64,000 nucleotides of DNA from Micromonospora sp. MH99 (GCF_021442385.1 NZ_MUZA01000012.1:1-64000), one strand, 5' to 3'. Positions 25,801 to 37,660 are shown, numbered from the stretch's first letter. Notes: a model not told the origin generated them from the sequence alone. A program made the numbers and translations.

Positions 25801-27921
25801 TCACGGTGTCGTCAGGTCGAATCGGCGCACGGTGACCGCGCCACCGAGCGCCTGGGTGGCGTGGTTGAAGATGGCGAACCGGTAGCCCATGAAGAACTGC
25901 CAGTTGTTCGCCAGGGTCAGGGCGTTGCCGAAGGACGTGAAGTTGACCCCGTCGGTGCTGTACGAGAAGCGGGCCTGCCGGCCGGACCCGGGTCTGATGT
26001 CGGCGTTGGCCCGCAACCAGATCCGGCCACCGGAGACTGCGGTGCTCGCCACCTCGCTGCCGGTGCTTGTGGTGTTCCAGCTGTCGTCCATCGTCAGCCC
26101 GTTCTGCATGACCAGGCGGGTGGACCCGTTGTCCCGTCGGACCCCGATCCAGGCCGACGAGTTGCGCAGCACCGCCAGGCCGGTGCGATCACCGTCGCGC
26201 ATGGTGGAGTAGTCCAGCTCGATGGTGGCGGTCGAGGTGGGTCCCTGGATCCGGTGGGTCAGCGTGTTGCGCGCCTTGTACAGGTCGCCGGTCACGGTGG
26301 CGGTCTGCAGGGTCAGCCCGTTGTTGACCGACCACTTGCTGTTGTCGGGGTTGTGGTTCCACTCCCACTGCGGGCCGAGGGTGGTGCCGGCGAACGTGTC
26401 GGTGCCGGTGAGTGGCTTCACCGCCCGGGGCGCGGCGGGCAGGTTCGGCTTCGGGTACGAGCTGCCCCACGTGCCGTTGACGGTCTGCAGGACCGGCCAG
26501 CCGTCGCCGGTCCAGGTGATCGGCGCCATGGCGGGCATCCGGCCACCGGGGTACGCGTCGACGAACGCCATGTAGTACCAGTCGCCGTTCTGCGTCTGCA
26601 CCAGTCCGCCCTGGTGCGGCACGCCGCCACCGGAGATCGGGCCGGGCAGGTTGAGCAGCACCTGACGCTGCTCGTAGGGGCCGAACGGGCCGTTTGTCGA
26701 CTTCAGCACGTACTGGCCGTTGGCCGGCCGGGTGAGCCAGATGTAGTAGGCGCCGTTGCGCTTGTAGAAGCGCGCGCCCTCCAGCGTCCCGATGCTCGAC
26801 GGCGTGCTGTAGACCTGCTGGCTGCGGACCTGCGTCTTCCCGTCGGCGGACAGCTGCGCGACGCTGATGTTGGTGTTGCCGTACGCGACGTACATGGTGT
26901 CGTTGTCGTCGATCAGCATGCCGGCGTCGTAGTAGCAGTTGGGGATGGTGGTGAGCTTGCTCCACGTCGAGTCGACGGCGGACGCGGTGTAGATGTGGGT
27001 CTGCGCGAAGTCGATGCACCCGGCCCAGTAGAACGTCTTGTTGCTCGGCCGGTAGTTCAACGTCGAGGCCCAGATCCCGTCGACGTACGCGTTACCACCG
27101 CTCATGTCGTACTTCGAGCCGAAGTCCAACCGGGGTACGGAGTGCCCGGCGTACTCCCAGTTCACCAGGTCGTACGAGCGCAGCACGGGAGCGCCCGGCG
27201 AGTAGTGCATGGTGGAGGCCGACATGTAGTAGACGTTGTCGACCCGGATGATGTCGACGTCGGCGAAGTCCTGCCAGACCACCGGGTTCGAGTAGGTGCC
27301 GTTCGACGGGGGCGGCGTGGTGGGCGGCGGCGTGGTCGGGTTGCCCCCGCCGTCGACGCGCACGAGCTGCCACTGCTGGTTGGTGCCGTTCCAGTCGTCG
27401 TACTGCACGATGTTGCCACCATCGGCGGTCGACGCGCCCTGCACCTCCATCGCCTTGTTGCTGTTGCGGTTGATCAACCGCACATAGCCGCTGTCCGAGT
27501 CGGCCAACCGGAACTGCTGGTTGGTGCCGTTGTTGTCGGACCACTGCACGATCGCCCCGCCGTTGGCCGTCGAACGGCCGGACACATCCAGCACCTTGCC
27601 CGACAACCGCGACTTGACCCGGTAGTAACCACCCCCGGAGTCCACGAACTGCCACTGCTGCTGGTTCCCGTTGTTACGCGTCCACTGCGTGATCCGCGCA
27701 CCGTCGTTCGTGGCCAGGTTGTACACGTCCACAGCCTTACCGCTGTTGCGGTTCACCAACACGTACCACGCGCTGGTGTCCACAGTCGCCGCTGACGCGG
27801 GCGCTGCGGCCACCGCCGCGGCCGCGCCACCGACCACAAGTGTCATCGCGGCGACCGCGAGTCTCGACAGCCACCCGCGCCGACGTGGCGCACCCGGGGG
27901 AACCCGACCGATGGAAAGCAT
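25801..27921 (-). CDS. Secreted GH43 glycosidase with N-terminal ricin-type lectin domain
   Basis: 706 residues. A Tat-like/Sec signal peptide (RRRGWLSRLAVAAMTLVVGG...AASA) ends near residue 45. A ricin B-type trefoil (CBM13, residues 50-190) has three QxW repeats (QQQWQF, NQQFRL, NQQWQL). A Thr-Pro linker (194-206) precedes the five-bladed GH43 propeller (210-500), with catalytic base Asp221 (FADVD), modulator Asp332 (YDAGMLIDD) and acid Glu381 (GTLEGARF). The C-terminal 510-706 is a concanavalin-like GH43_C2/DUF1349-type beta-sandwich. Likely activities are arabinofuranosidase, xylosidase or exo-arabinanase. AGGAGG precedes ATG 27921, and two LacI-type operators lie upstream. Confidence 0.92.
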   Translation of the reverse strand: MLSIGRVPPGAPRRRGWLSRLAVAAMTLVVGGAAAAVAAAPASAATVDTSAWYVLVNRNSGKAVDVYNLATNDGARITQWTRNNGNQQQWQFVDSGGGYYRVKSRLSGKVLDVSGRSTANGGAIVQWSDNNGTNQQFRLADSDSGYVRLINRNSNKAMEVQGASTADGGNIVQYDDWNGTNQQWQLVRVDGGGNPTTPPPTTPPPSNGTYSNPVVWQDFADVDIIRVDNVYYMSASTMHYSPGAPVLRSYDLVNWEYAGHSVPRLDFGSKYDMSGGNAYVDGIWASTLNYRPSNKTFYWAGCIDFAQTHIYTASAVDSTWSKLTTIPNCYYDAGMLIDDNDTMYVAYGNTNISVAQLSADGKTQVRSQQVYSTPSSIGTLEGARFYKRNGAYYIWLTRPANGQYVLKSTNGPFGPYEQRQVLLNLPGPISGGGVPHQGGLVQTQNGDWYYMAFVDAYPGGRMPAMAPITWTGDGWPVLQTVNGTWGSSYPKPNLPAAPRAVKPLTGTDTFAGTTLGPQWEWNHNPDNSKWSVNNGLTLQTATVTGDLYKARNTLTHRIQGPTSTATIELDYSTMRDGDRTGLAVLRNSSAWIGVRRDNGSTRLVMQNGLTMDDSWNTTSTGSEVASTAVSGGRIWLRANADIRPGSGRQARFSYSTDGVNFTSFGNALTLANNWQFFMGYRFAIFNHATQALGGAVTVRRFDLTTP

Positions 27922-28006
27922 GATCCTCCTCTGCTGACGCGAACCGTGCGGTCTGGGTCGGCGTCCGCGGCACCGGGCGGGGCACCGAGCTGACCACGCC
28001 CGGCCA

Positions 28007-28020
28007 TGTGATCGCTAACA
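28007..28020 (-). promoter_or_regulatory. LacI-type operator 1 of GH43
   Basis: TGTGATCGCTAACA, 86 bp upstream of the GH43 start. Same symmetry and central CG as the other sites. Confidence 0.7.
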
Positions 28021-28120
28021 CCGATCGTCCGACCGTCGCGGCGACGAGGTGCCGAAACCGCGGGGTAGGACGCGCGCGCGGCCGGACCAGCCAACGACAT
28101 CGACCATCTTGGCTATAGAC

Positions 28121-28134
28121 TGTGAGCGATAACA
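28121..28134 (-). promoter_or_regulatory. LacI-type operator 2 of GH43
   Basis: TGTGAGCGATAACA, exactly 114 bp from operator 1. Two phased operators allow a repression loop. Confidence 0.7.
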
Positions 28135-28189
28135 TGCTGTTCGTCAAGTCGTAACACAACCGCCTCGCGGCCCCGCCGGCGCACACGCG

Positions 28190-28234
28190 AACGGGTGGCC
28201 CACCCCGCCCGCAGGCAGGGATGGACCACCCGTT
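28190..28234 (-). terminator. Terminator of the araB-araA operon
   Basis: AACGGGTGG (28190-28198) pairs with CCACCCGTT (28226-28234), extended by GG/CC pairs after one mismatch. It lies 27 bp beyond the araA stop and isolates GH43 from the operon. Confidence 0.65.
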
Positions 28235-28260
28235 TGTCGTGAACGCTCCAAACGCCTCGA

Positions 28261-29763
28261 TCAGAAGCCGCGGGCCAGCCGGTAGTACGCCTGGTTCCAG
28301 CGGATCTCGTCGGCGAAGCGGCGCGGCTCGGTGTCGGCGTCGATGACGACGAGCTCGGTCCGGCTCATCTCGGCCAGGTCATGCAGCTCCTCGGTGCCCA
28401 CCGCCTGCGACAGCACGGTGTGGTGGGGGGCGCCGGCGGTGATCCACGCCTCGGCCGAGACCGGCAGGTCCGGTCGCGGCCGCCAGACGGCGCGGGCGAC
28501 CGGCAGCCGGCGCAGCGGCTGCGGCGGCGTCACGACGTCGATCTCGTTGGCCACGAGCCGGAACCGCTCCCCCATGTCGGCCAGCCCCAGCACCACCGCC
28601 GGGCCGGGCGCGGCGTCGAACACGAGCCGCACCGGGTCCTCCCGCCCGCCGATGCTCAGCGGGTGGATCTCCACGTCGGGCACGTCGGACGCGATGGTGG
28701 GGCAGACCTCGAGCATGTGGGCGCCCAGCACCAGCTCCCGACCCGGAGTCAGGTCGTAGGTGTAGTCCTCCATGAAGGACGTGCCGCCCTCGACCCCCAC
28801 CGACATCGCCTTGAGGGTGTGCAGCAGGACTGACGTCTTCCAGTCGCCCTCGCCGCCGAAGCCGTAGCCGTCGGCCATCAGCCGCTGCACGGCGATGCCG
28901 GGCAGCTGACGCAGACCACCGAGGTCCTCGAAGTTCGTGGTGAACGCCCGGAACCCGCCGGCGTCCAGGAACGCGCGCATGCCGAGTTCCAGACGGGCCG
29001 CGTAGCGCAGCGAGTCGTGCCGCTCACCCCCGGGAAGCAGCTCGGCGCCGACGCGGTAGCTGTCGCCGTACTCCTTGACCAGCTCGTCGACGTCGGCGTC
29101 GGCGACCTCACCGACCACCTGGACCAGGTCGTTGACGCCGTAGGTGTTGACCGACACCCCGAAGCGCAGCTCCGCCTCGACCTTGTCGCCCTCGGTCACC
29201 GCGACGTCGCGCATGTTGTCGCCGAAGCGGGCCAGCCGCAGCGACCGCATCGCCGACCAGCCGAGCGCCGCGCGGGCCCAGGCCCCGACCCGGCTGGTCA
29301 CCCGCGGGTCGCTCACGTGCCCGGCGACGGTCTTGCGGGCCACCCCGAGCCGGGTCTGGATGTACCCGAACTCACGGTCGCCGTGGGCGGCCTGGTTCAG
29401 GTTCATGAAGTCCATGTCGATGTCGTCCCACGGCAGCAGGACGTTCGCCTGGGTGTGCAGGTGCAGCAGCGGCGTCTGCAGGGCGTCCAGACCGGAGATC
29501 CACATCTTCGCCGGTGAGAACGTGTGCATCCACGCGATGACCCCGATGGCCCCCTGGGCGGCGGCGTCCCGGCAGACCCGCAGGATCTCACCGCTGTTGG
29601 TCAGGACGGGCTTCCAGACCACCCTGGCGGGAATCTGCGGCGAGTCGTCGAGCGCGGCCGCGATCTGGCGAGACTGCTCGGCGACCTGCCGGAGCGTCTC
29701 CTCGCCGTACATGCCTTGGCTGCCGGTGAGGAACCAGATCTCGGGTTGGGTTTGTGGTGCCAT
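28261..29763 (-). CDS. araA: L-arabinose isomerase
   Basis: 500 residues from ATG 29763, the length of E. coli AraA. It interconverts L-arabinose and L-ribulose using Mn2+. The N-terminus [24 protein letters not shown] and the segments [47 protein letters not shown] and [13 protein letters not shown] are diagnostic, and they include the conserved Glu and His metal ligands. It is the last gene of the araB-araD-importer operon (26 bp after yjfF). Any upstream extension into yjfF is spurious. Confidence 0.97.
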   Translation of the reverse strand: MAPQTQPEIWFLTGSQGMYGEETLRQVAEQSRQIAAALDDSPQIPARVVWKPVLTNSGEILRVCRDAAAQGAIGVIAWMHTFSPAKMWISGLDALQTPLLHLHTQANVLLPWDDIDMDFMNLNQAAHGDREFGYIQTRLGVARKTVAGHVSDPRVTSRVGAWARAALGWSAMRSLRLARFGDNMRDVAVTEGDKVEAELRFGVSVNTYGVNDLVQVVGEVADADVDELVKEYGDSYRVGAELLPGGERHDSLRYAARLELGMRAFLDAGGFRAFTTNFEDLGGLRQLPGIAVQRLMADGYGFGGEGDWKTSVLLHTLKAMSVGVEGGTSFMEDYTYDLTPGRELVLGAHMLEVCPTIASDVPDVEIHPLSIGGREDPVRLVFDAAPGPAVVLGLADMGERFRLVANEIDVVTPPQPLRRLPVARAVWRPRPDLPVSAEAWITAGAPHHTVLSQAVGTEELHDLAEMSRTELVVIDADTEPRRFADEIRWNQAYYRLARGF

Positions 29764-29789
29764 GGGGTTGCCTTCCACGAGAGGAACTG

Positions 29790-30782
29790 TCACTTGTAAC
29801 GGATTCCGATGAGGCGCTGCAGGAGGATGAACGCGAAGAGCAGACCGCCGATCACGATCTTGGTCCACCAGGAGTTGAGACTCCCGTCGAACGTGATGAG
29901 GGTCTGGATCACACCCAGCACCAGCACGCCCAGCACCGTGCCGAAGACGTAACCCGAGCCACCGGTGAGCACGGTGCCTCCGATCACGACGGCGGCGATG
30001 ACGTCCAACTCCATGCCGACGGCGATCAGCGGGGCGCCCGAGAGGGTGTAGAAGGACAGCAGGATGCCGCCGATCGCGGAGCACAGGCCGCTGATCGTGT
30101 AGACGGCGATCCGGGTCCGCCCCAACGGCAGGCCCATCAGCAGCGCCGACTGCGGGTTGCCGCCGATCGCGTAGACGTTGCGCCCCAACCGGGTGTAGGC
30201 CAGCACGTACGCCGCGACGAGCACCACGGCGAAGGCGATCAACACGCTGATCGAGACGAAGTTGCCCCGGGGATCCCCGATCCGCTCCTGCGACATCCTG
30301 GTCCAGAACCCGTCGGTGATCGGGATGGACGAGCCGGAGATGAACGTGCACATGCCGCGGGCGAAGAACATCCCGGCGAGCGTGACGATGAACGGCTGGA
30401 TGTCGAAGAAGTGGATGGCGCACCCCATCAACAGGCCGAGCGTCGGGCCGATGAGCAGGGCGATGACGAGCACGAGCGCCGCGGGCAGGCCCTTCTGCAA
30501 CAGGTCCGCCGACACCATCGCCGTCATGGCGACGACGGAGCCCACCGACAGGTCGATGCCACCGGTGAGGATCACGAAGGTCATCCCCACCGCGACGACG
30601 AGCAGGAAGCCGTTGTCGATGAAGACGTTGAAGATGACCTGCACGTTCGAGAACGCCGTGTACTGGGACACGCCGATGCCGTACATCACCAGGAGCAGGG
30701 CGAGCGTGGCCAGCACCGGCACCTGCCGCCGAGGCAGCCGGAACCGGGTACGGCGGGGGACGGTGAGCGATCCGGTGGTCAT
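29790..30782 (-). CDS. yjfF: Sugar ABC transporter permease, YjfF type
   Basis: 330 residues and about 9-10 helices of the BPD_transp_2 family. Motifs are [40 protein letters not shown] and [20 protein letters not shown]. It is one of two different permeases expected to form a heterodimer, as in the YtfQRT-YjfF galactofuranose/arabinofuranose importer. The ATG overlaps the stop of the first permease (ATGA). Confidence 0.92.
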   Translation of the reverse strand: MTTGSLTVPRRTRFRLPRRQVPVLATLALLLVMYGIGVSQYTAFSNVQVIFNVFIDNGFLLVVAVGMTFVILTGGIDLSVGSVVAMTAMVSADLLQKGLPAALVLVIALLIGPTLGLLMGCAIHFFDIQPFIVTLAGMFFARGMCTFISGSSIPITDGFWTRMSQERIGDPRGNFVSISVLIAFAVVLVAAYVLAYTRLGRNVYAIGGNPQSALLMGLPLGRTRIAVYTISGLCSAIGGILLSFYTLSGAPLIAVGMELDVIAAVVIGGTVLTGGSGYVFGTVLGVLVLGVIQTLITFDGSLNSWWTKIVIGGLLFAFILLQRLIGIRYK

Positions 30783-31845
30783 GCCGGCACCTGCTCCTTC
30801 GGCTTGTCGGCGACGGGGCGCGGCGGCGGGGCGCTTCTTCTGCGCCGGCTGAACTTGGCACGGAACGCCGGCGCCTGGATGAGGCAGACGGCGATGACGA
30901 CCACCGCTTTGAACAGCAGCGACGTCTGCGGCGAGATGTTCATGGCGTACACCGTGGTGGTCAGGGTCTGGATGATCAGCGCCCCGAGGATCGTGCCGCT
31001 CAGGAAGAACCGGCCGCCGGCGAGGGACGTGCCACCGATGACGACCGCGAGGATGGCGTCCAACTCCACCCAGAGGCCGACGGCGTTGCCGTCGGCGCTG
31101 GAGACGTTTGCCGTCATCATGAAGCCGGCGATCGCCGCGCAGACGGCGCTGACGACGTACGCGAGGAAGATGACCCGGCCGGAGCGGATGCCGGCGAGGC
31201 GGCTCGCCTCCGCGTTGCCGCCCACCGACTCGATGATCATGCCGAGTGCGGTACGGCGGGTGAACGCGGCGACGAGCAGCGCCGCGGCGAGGGCGATGAA
31301 GATGGCCAGCGGCAGGGTCAGCAGGTGACCCAGCCCGATCCCCCGGAACGGCCCCGAGTTGATGGTGATGATCTGCCCCTGGGTGATCAGCTGGGCGAGG
31401 CCCCGGCCGGCCACCATCAGGATCAGGGTGGCGATGATCGGTTGGATTCCGATCACGGCCACCAGCACCCCGTTCCAGACGCCGAGCACGAGCGCGACCC
31501 CCAACGCCATCGCGAGGGCGGTCAGCACCACTGTGAGACTGTTCTGGTCGGGCTGCTTGCTGATGTACATGCAGGCCATCGCGCCGCTGATCGCGCACAC
31601 CGAGCCGACCGACAGGTCGATGCCGCCGGTCGAGATGACCAGGGTCATGCCCAGCGCGACGAGGATCAGCGGGGCGCTCAACCGCAGGATGTCGATCGGC
31701 GAGCCGTACAGGTGCCCGTCCTTGAGCTCGATGGACAGGAACCCGGGCCGGTAGATCGTGTTCGCGGCGAGCATGACGACCAGCACGGCGATGGGCCAGA
31801 ACAGCCGGTGACCGATCATCGTCCGATAGCGGCCCATGGTGTCGT

Positions 31846-31849
<4 letters not shown>
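30779..31849 (-). CDS. ytfT: Sugar ABC transporter permease, YtfT type
   Basis: 356 residues from ATG 31849 ([14 protein letters not shown]). It has about ten helices and the family motifs [43 protein letters not shown] and [19 protein letters not shown]. Its start overlaps the ATPase stop and its stop overlaps the yjfF start, so all three are made from one message in fixed ratio. An extended frame to 32134 lies inside the ATPase gene and is rejected. Confidence 0.92.
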
Positions 31850-33387
<1,538 letters not shown>

Positions 33388-33443
33388 CCCATCAGACCTC
33401 TTCTGGGGGTTGTCGACGCGGAAGGGCCGCTGCGCTCCCACCG

Positions 33444-33482
33444 CGCCCGCCCGGCCGCCCCTGCGGGAGGCTCGGGCGGGCG
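33444..33482 (-). terminator. Intercistronic hairpin between ytfQ and ytfR
   Basis: A perfect 10-bp stem (33444-33453 with 33473-33482) with a 19-nt loop. Its place after the binding-protein gene parallels the chvE-mmsA hairpin. Confidence 0.5.
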
Positions 33483-33577
33483 TGGCGCGGGTCATCGCGG
33501 GTCATGCCCGGTCCGTTCGGGTTTGTAAGGCGACGCGGCGGGGCCGCCACGCGAGCGCGGCGACCCCCCTGCGTCGA

Positions 33578-34570
33578 TCAGTACTTGCGGGTGGGCAGAG
33601 CCTCCTTGGCCTGCTCCTGCGTGAAGGTGGTCTCCTCGGTCTCGATCCGAGGCGGCACCGTCTCGCCCGCCTTGACCTTCTTGGCCAGGTCCATCAGCTG
33701 TGGGCCGAGCAGCGGGCTGCACTCCGCGATGAAGTTGAACTTCCCGTCGGCGAGGGCCTGCATGCCGTCCTTGACGGCGTCGACAGTGATGATGGTGATG
33801 TCCTTGCCGGGCACCTTGCCGGCCGCGGTGATGGCCTCGAGCGCGCCCAGACCCATGTCGTCGTTGTGCGCGAACAGCACGTCGATCTTCGGGTTGGCCT
33901 TGAGGAACTGCTCCATGACCTGCTTGCCGCCCGCCCGGGTGAAGTCACCCGGCTGGGAAGCGATGATCTTCAGGTTCGGGTTGGCGGCGATCGCCTCGCC
34001 GAAGCCCTTCTTGCGGTCGTTGGCCGGAGCGGCACCGGTGTTGCCCTGCAGCTCGACGATGTTCACCGGGCCGGTCGCGCCCTTCTTCTGCTCGACCAGC
34101 CACTCACCGGCGAGCCGGCCCTCCTTGACGAAGTCCGAGCCGAGGAACGTCTTGTACAGGCTCTTGTCGGCCGAGTCGACCGAGCGGTCGGTCAGGATGA
34201 CCGGAATGCCGGCGTCCTTGGCCTCCTTGAGCACGGTGTCCCACCCGGACTCCACAACCGGCGAGAAGGCGATGACGTCGACCTTCTGCTGGATGTAGTT
34301 GCGGATCGCCTTGATCTGGTTTTCCTGCTTCTGCTGCGCGTCGTCGAACTTCAGCTCGATGCCGGCCGCGGCGGCAGACTCCTTGATCGAGGTGGTGTTC
34401 GCGGTACGCCACCCGCTCTCCGCACCGACCTGGGAGAAGCCCATCGTGATCTTGCCGTCGTCCTTGGACCCGCCGCCGCCGGTGTCGCTGTTGCCGCAGG
34501 CCGCCACGCCGCCGACGAGCAGCACGCTGGCGAGGACCGCGATAGCGCGCTGCGTTCGCATCTTTCTCAT
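33578..34570 (-). CDS. ytfQ: Sugar-binding lipoprotein, YtfQ type
   Basis: 330 residues. Signal peptide with lipobox VAAC (Cys near residue 25) then a Gly/Ser-rich tether. The type I periplasmic-binding fold shows GFSQVGAESGWRTANTTSIKESA, QVDVIAFSPVVESGWD-like text (here KVDVIAFSPVVESGWDTVL), VILTDRSVD and FAHNDDMGLGALEAI. These match YtfQ-like furanose binders, so the ligand is probably arabinofuranose or galactofuranose. AAGGAG precedes ATG 34570. It lies 128 bp after araD in the operon. Confidence 0.92.
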   Translation of the reverse strand: MRKMRTQRAIAVLASVLLVGGVAACGNSDTGGGGSKDDGKITMGFSQVGAESGWRTANTTSIKESAAAAGIELKFDDAQQKQENQIKAIRNYIQQKVDVIAFSPVVESGWDTVLKEAKDAGIPVILTDRSVDSADKSLYKTFLGSDFVKEGRLAGEWLVEQKKGATGPVNIVELQGNTGAAPANDRKKGFGEAIAANPNLKIIASQPGDFTRAGGKQVMEQFLKANPKIDVLFAHNDDMGLGALEAITAAGKVPGKDITIITVDAVKDGMQALADGKFNFIAECSPLLGPQLMDLAKKVKAGETVPPRIETEETTFTQEQAKEALPTRKY

Positions 34571-34697
34571 CAGTTCTCCTTGGCTGGGTGTGGTGGGACC
34601 GCGTGAGCCGCCGAGGAGCAGAGGGTGGCGTACGCGGGTGGTGCGTGCTGGTGCGTCGGTGGAGCAGACCGGCGGGCCCGGTGGCCGTTGGAGACGG

Positions 34698-35390
34698 TCA
34701 GGGGCCTGCCGGTGCGACTGGTTGTTGGCCGTAGACGTTCTGGTAGCGGTGGTAGAGAGCGTCGATGTCGGCCTGCGCGATCGGCACCGGCTGCCCGAGG
34801 GTCCGCGCCAGGTACGCGGTGCGGGCCACGTCCTCGCACATGACCGCGGCCTTGACCGCTGCCCGGGCGTCCCGACCGATGGAGAAGACGCCGTGGTTGC
34901 GCATCAGCACCGCGGGAGAGCGGTGCCCGGCGAGGGTGGCGACGATGCCCTTGCCGATGTCGTCGCCACCGATCAGCGCGAACGGGCCCAGCGGGATCTC
35001 CCCGCCGAACTCGTCGGCCTGCGCCGTGAGGTGGCAGGGGATCGCCTCACCGCAGGCGGCCCAGGCGCTGGCGTACGAGCTGTGCGTGTGCACGACCCCG
35101 CCGACCTCGGGCATGGCGCGGTAGACGTAGGCGTGGGCGGCCGTGTCGCTGGACGGGGCGAGGTCCCCCTCGACGAGGACACCGTCGAGGTCGCAGACGA
35201 CCATGGTGTCGGCCGTGAGGTCGTCGTAGCCCACGCCGCTCGGCTTGATCACCATGAGGTCCTGGCCGGGGACCCGTGCCGAGACGTTGCCGGACGTCCA
35301 GGCGACCAGGTTGTAGCGCGTCAGCTCGCTGTGCAGACGGGCGACGACCTCGCGCAGCTCGCCGATCTGCCGACTCACCTCTGCGTTCAT
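34698..35390 (-). CDS. araD: L-ribulose-5-phosphate 4-epimerase
   Basis: 230 residues of the class II aldolase/AraD family. It epimerises L-ribulose 5-phosphate to D-xylulose 5-phosphate by retro-aldol chemistry on zinc. Seen are TSGNVSARVPG (phosphate binding), PSSDTAAHAYVYRAMPEVGGVVHTHSSYAS (Asp general acid and the HxH zinc ligands) and the later RNHGVFSIG. The ATG overlaps the araB stop as ATGA. Confidence 0.95.
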   Translation of the reverse strand: MNAEVSRQIGELREVVARLHSELTRYNLVAWTSGNVSARVPGQDLMVIKPSGVGYDDLTADTMVVCDLDGVLVEGDLAPSSDTAAHAYVYRAMPEVGGVVHTHSSYASAWAACGEAIPCHLTAQADEFGGEIPLGPFALIGGDDIGKGIVATLAGHRSPAVLMRNHGVFSIGRDARAAVKAAVMCEDVARTAYLARTLGQPVPIAQADIDALYHRYQNVYGQQPVAPAGP

Positions 35391-37069
35391 GCGACGACCT
35401 CCAGCGGCGCCTCGTGCGTGGCCGCGACGGCCTCGACCGCCGCGTTGCGGATCGCCCGCAGGCGGAGCATGACGTCGTTGCCACCCCGGCCGAAGTGGTC
35501 GTGCAGGGCCCGGTACTCGGCGTACAGGGCGTCGTAGGCGCGCGCCCGGTCGGGATCCGGCGTGTAGACGGCCTCGTGCACGCGCCCCATCGCCTGCGAC
35601 GCCTCGTGGATCGACGGGTACGCCCCGGCGGCGACGGCGGCGTGGATCGCCGACCCGAGCGCCGGCCCCTGCGCGGACGCGATGATGTTCAGCGGTCGCC
35701 TGGTCACGTCGGCGTAGATCTGCATCAGGAGCTTGTTGTTGGTGAGACCGCCGGCGATCACCAGGTCGTTCACCGGAACTCCGGCCTCGACGAACGCGTC
35801 GATGATCATTCGGGTGCCGTACGCCGTGGACTCCAGCAGCGCGCGGTAGATGTCCTGTGGCCGGGTGGCCAGGGTCATCCCGACGATCATCCCGCTGAGG
35901 TCGTGGTTGACCAGCAGCGAGCGGTTGCCGTTCCACCAGTCCAGTGCGACCAGGCCGTGTGCGCCGACCGGCTGGCTGGCGGCAAGCTCGGTGAGGCGTT
36001 CGTGCGAGTCGAGGCCGGCGGGTGCGCCGTGCTCGACGAACCAGCCGAAGATGTCGCCGACGCCGCTCTGCCCGGCCTCGTAGCCCCAGGCGCCGGGGCT
36101 GATGCCGCCGTCCACGACACCGCACATGCCGGCCACCTCGGCGACCTCCGCGCCGTTGACGACGTGGCAGGTCGAGGTGCCCATGATGGCGACCAGCCGA
36201 CCGGGCTCCACGGCCTGCGCGGACGCCGCGGTGACGTGCGCGTCGACGTTGCCGACGGCCACCGCGATCCCCTCCGGCAGACCGGTCCAGGCCGAGGCGC
36301 GGGCGGTGAGCGTGCCGGCGCGGGCGCCGAGGGGCAGCAGCGGGCCGTCGAGCTTGGCCACGAAGTCGCCGAAGTCGGGGTTGAGCGCGGTCAGGAAGCT
36401 CTCGGACGGGTACTGCCCGTCCTGCAGGATGCCCTTGTAGCCAGCGGTGCAGACGTTACGGGTCTCGGTGCCGCTGAGCTGCCAGACGATCCAGTCGGCG
36501 GCCTCGATGAACCGCTCGGCCCGGTGGTAGATCTCCGGGTCCTCCTCCAGGATCTGCAGACCCTTGGCGTACTGCCACTCGGCGGAGATCTTGCCGCCGT
36601 ACCTGCCGATCCACGGCTCGGCCCGCTCGTGGGCCAGCGCGTTGATCCGGTCGGCGTGCGGCTGCGCGGCGTGGTGCTTCCACAGCTTGACCCAGGAGTG
36701 CGGCCGGTCGCGCAGCTCGGGAACCTCGCAGAGCGGGGTGCCGTGGGCGTCGGTCGGCAGCACGGTGCAGGCGGTGAAGTCGATGCCGATGCCCACCACC
36801 GCTGCGGGGTCCACCCCTGCGGCGGACACCGCCGCCGGGACGGCGTAGCGCAGCACGTCGCGGTAGTCGTCCGGGTTCTGCAGCGCCCAGTCCGGGGGCA
36901 GTTGTCGACCTCCGGGCAGCGTCTCGCTGATGACCGCGTCGCCGTACTCGTGGACCGCGGTCCCCAACTCGGCACCGTCAGAAACCCGGACCACGAGGGC
37001 CCGCCCGGAGAGAGTGCCGAAATCGACACCCACGACGTAGCTTTCGGCAGCTCCGTCCACACGCTCCAT
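35387..37069 (-). CDS. araB: L-ribulokinase
   Basis: 560 residues of the FGGY kinase family. It phosphorylates L-ribulose at O5. Motifs are VGVDFGTLSGRALVV (phosphate 1), GIGIDFTACTVLPT, GNVDAHVTAA, MGTSTCHVV (phosphate 2), DWWNGNRSLL and the adenosine loop VIAGGLTNNKLLMQIYADV. GGAGGTGAAC places the start at ATG 37069, though GTG 37081 is in frame. It is the first gene of the araB-araD-ytfQRT-yjfF-araA operon, with an operator 28-41 bp upstream. Confidence 0.96.
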   Translation of the reverse strand: MERVDGAAESYVVGVDFGTLSGRALVVRVSDGAELGTAVHEYGDAVISETLPGGRQLPPDWALQNPDDYRDVLRYAVPAAVSAAGVDPAAVVGIGIDFTACTVLPTDAHGTPLCEVPELRDRPHSWVKLWKHHAAQPHADRINALAHERAEPWIGRYGGKISAEWQYAKGLQILEEDPEIYHRAERFIEAADWIVWQLSGTETRNVCTAGYKGILQDGQYPSESFLTALNPDFGDFVAKLDGPLLPLGARAGTLTARASAWTGLPEGIAVAVGNVDAHVTAASAQAVEPGRLVAIMGTSTCHVVNGAEVAEVAGMCGVVDGGISPGAWGYEAGQSGVGDIFGWFVEHGAPAGLDSHERLTELAASQPVGAHGLVALDWWNGNRSLLVNHDLSGMIVGMTLATRPQDIYRALLESTAYGTRMIIDAFVEAGVPVNDLVIAGGLTNNKLLMQIYADVTRRPLNIIASAQGPALGSAIHAAVAAGAYPSIHEASQAMGRVHEAVYTPDPDRARAYDALYAEYRALHDHFGRGGNDVMLRLRAIRNAAVEAVAATHEAPLEVVA

Positions 37070-37096
37070 GTTCACCTCCACCGTTAACGGGGATAG

Positions 37097-37110
37097 TGTT
37101 AACGCTCACA
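37097..37110 (-). promoter_or_regulatory. LacI-type operator of araB
   Basis: TGTTAACGCTCACA, 27 bp upstream of the araB start codon, overlapping where the transcription start should lie. Confidence 0.75.
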
Positions 37111-37420
37111 TCCAGCGCCGTCAAGACATCTAGCTGCAACAGCTCCGTAACGGAACGCGGAGGCCGCGCCCAGCCGGGCGGGTAGCTACCGGATTGGTGC
37201 AAAGGCCGCGATTCCGTCTTCAGGCCGGTCGGCGCAGCCCTGCAAGAGCGACGTCTGGACGGCAGCCGGCCGAAACCTCCTCGCCCGGAGCGCGACCCGA
37301 CGCCGCATCGGCCGACAGTCGGCCCGGCGCCTCCCCCACCCGCCAGGACGACAGCGACGCCCCTTACCACCGCGCCCCGCCGGGACGCTCCGATCGCGAC
37401 GGTGGCGTGACCATCGGCGA

Positions 37421-37434
37421 TGTCAGCGATAACA
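37421..37434. promoter_or_regulatory. Distal LacI-type operator
   Basis: TGTCAGCGATAACA, 310 bp upstream of the araB-proximal site. Confidence 0.6.
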
Positions 37435-37553
37435 TCGCGGCGGCCGCCGCCCTCGCATGATCAGATCTATGATCCGCGCGGCGGCCGCCGCCGAGCCCCT
37501 GAGCGCGCGATCCGGTCGCCGAGGTGCACCTCTCGCGCCCGGTCCGGGACTCG

Positions 37554-37567
37554 TGTTATCGATAACA
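37554..37567. promoter_or_regulatory. Distal LacI-type operator, perfect palindrome
   Basis: TGTTATCGATAACA is fully self-complementary, the only perfect member of the set of eight. No gene start lies close on either strand. Confidence 0.65.
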
Positions 37568-37620
37568 TTCGACGTTTCGCGACCGCCGTCCGCACGATCT
37601 CGACCCAGCTCCGGGGTCGG

Positions 37621-37660
37621 CGATGTCGCGGTATCCGGTCGGCCGGACACCGCGACATCG
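37621..37660. terminator. Hairpin downstream of the ABC-2 permease
   Basis: CGATGTCGCGGT (37621-37632) pairs perfectly with 37649-37660, and TCCGG/CCGGA pair inside the loop. It is 88 bp beyond the permease stop at 37749, so it may terminate that operon or act as an operator. Confidence 0.5.

Larger units (their letters stand above)
27922..28260. other. Intergenic region between araA and GH43
   Basis: It holds the araA-operon terminator (28190-28234) and two LacI-type operators (28121-28134 and 28007-28020) belonging to the GH43 promoter. No gene is seen. Confidence 0.8.

Noticed and set aside
29764..30861. 366-codon N-terminal extension of araA
   Set aside because: It is out of frame with yjfF and basic/low-complexity. 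Translation from ATG 29763 gives the standard 500-residue AraA.
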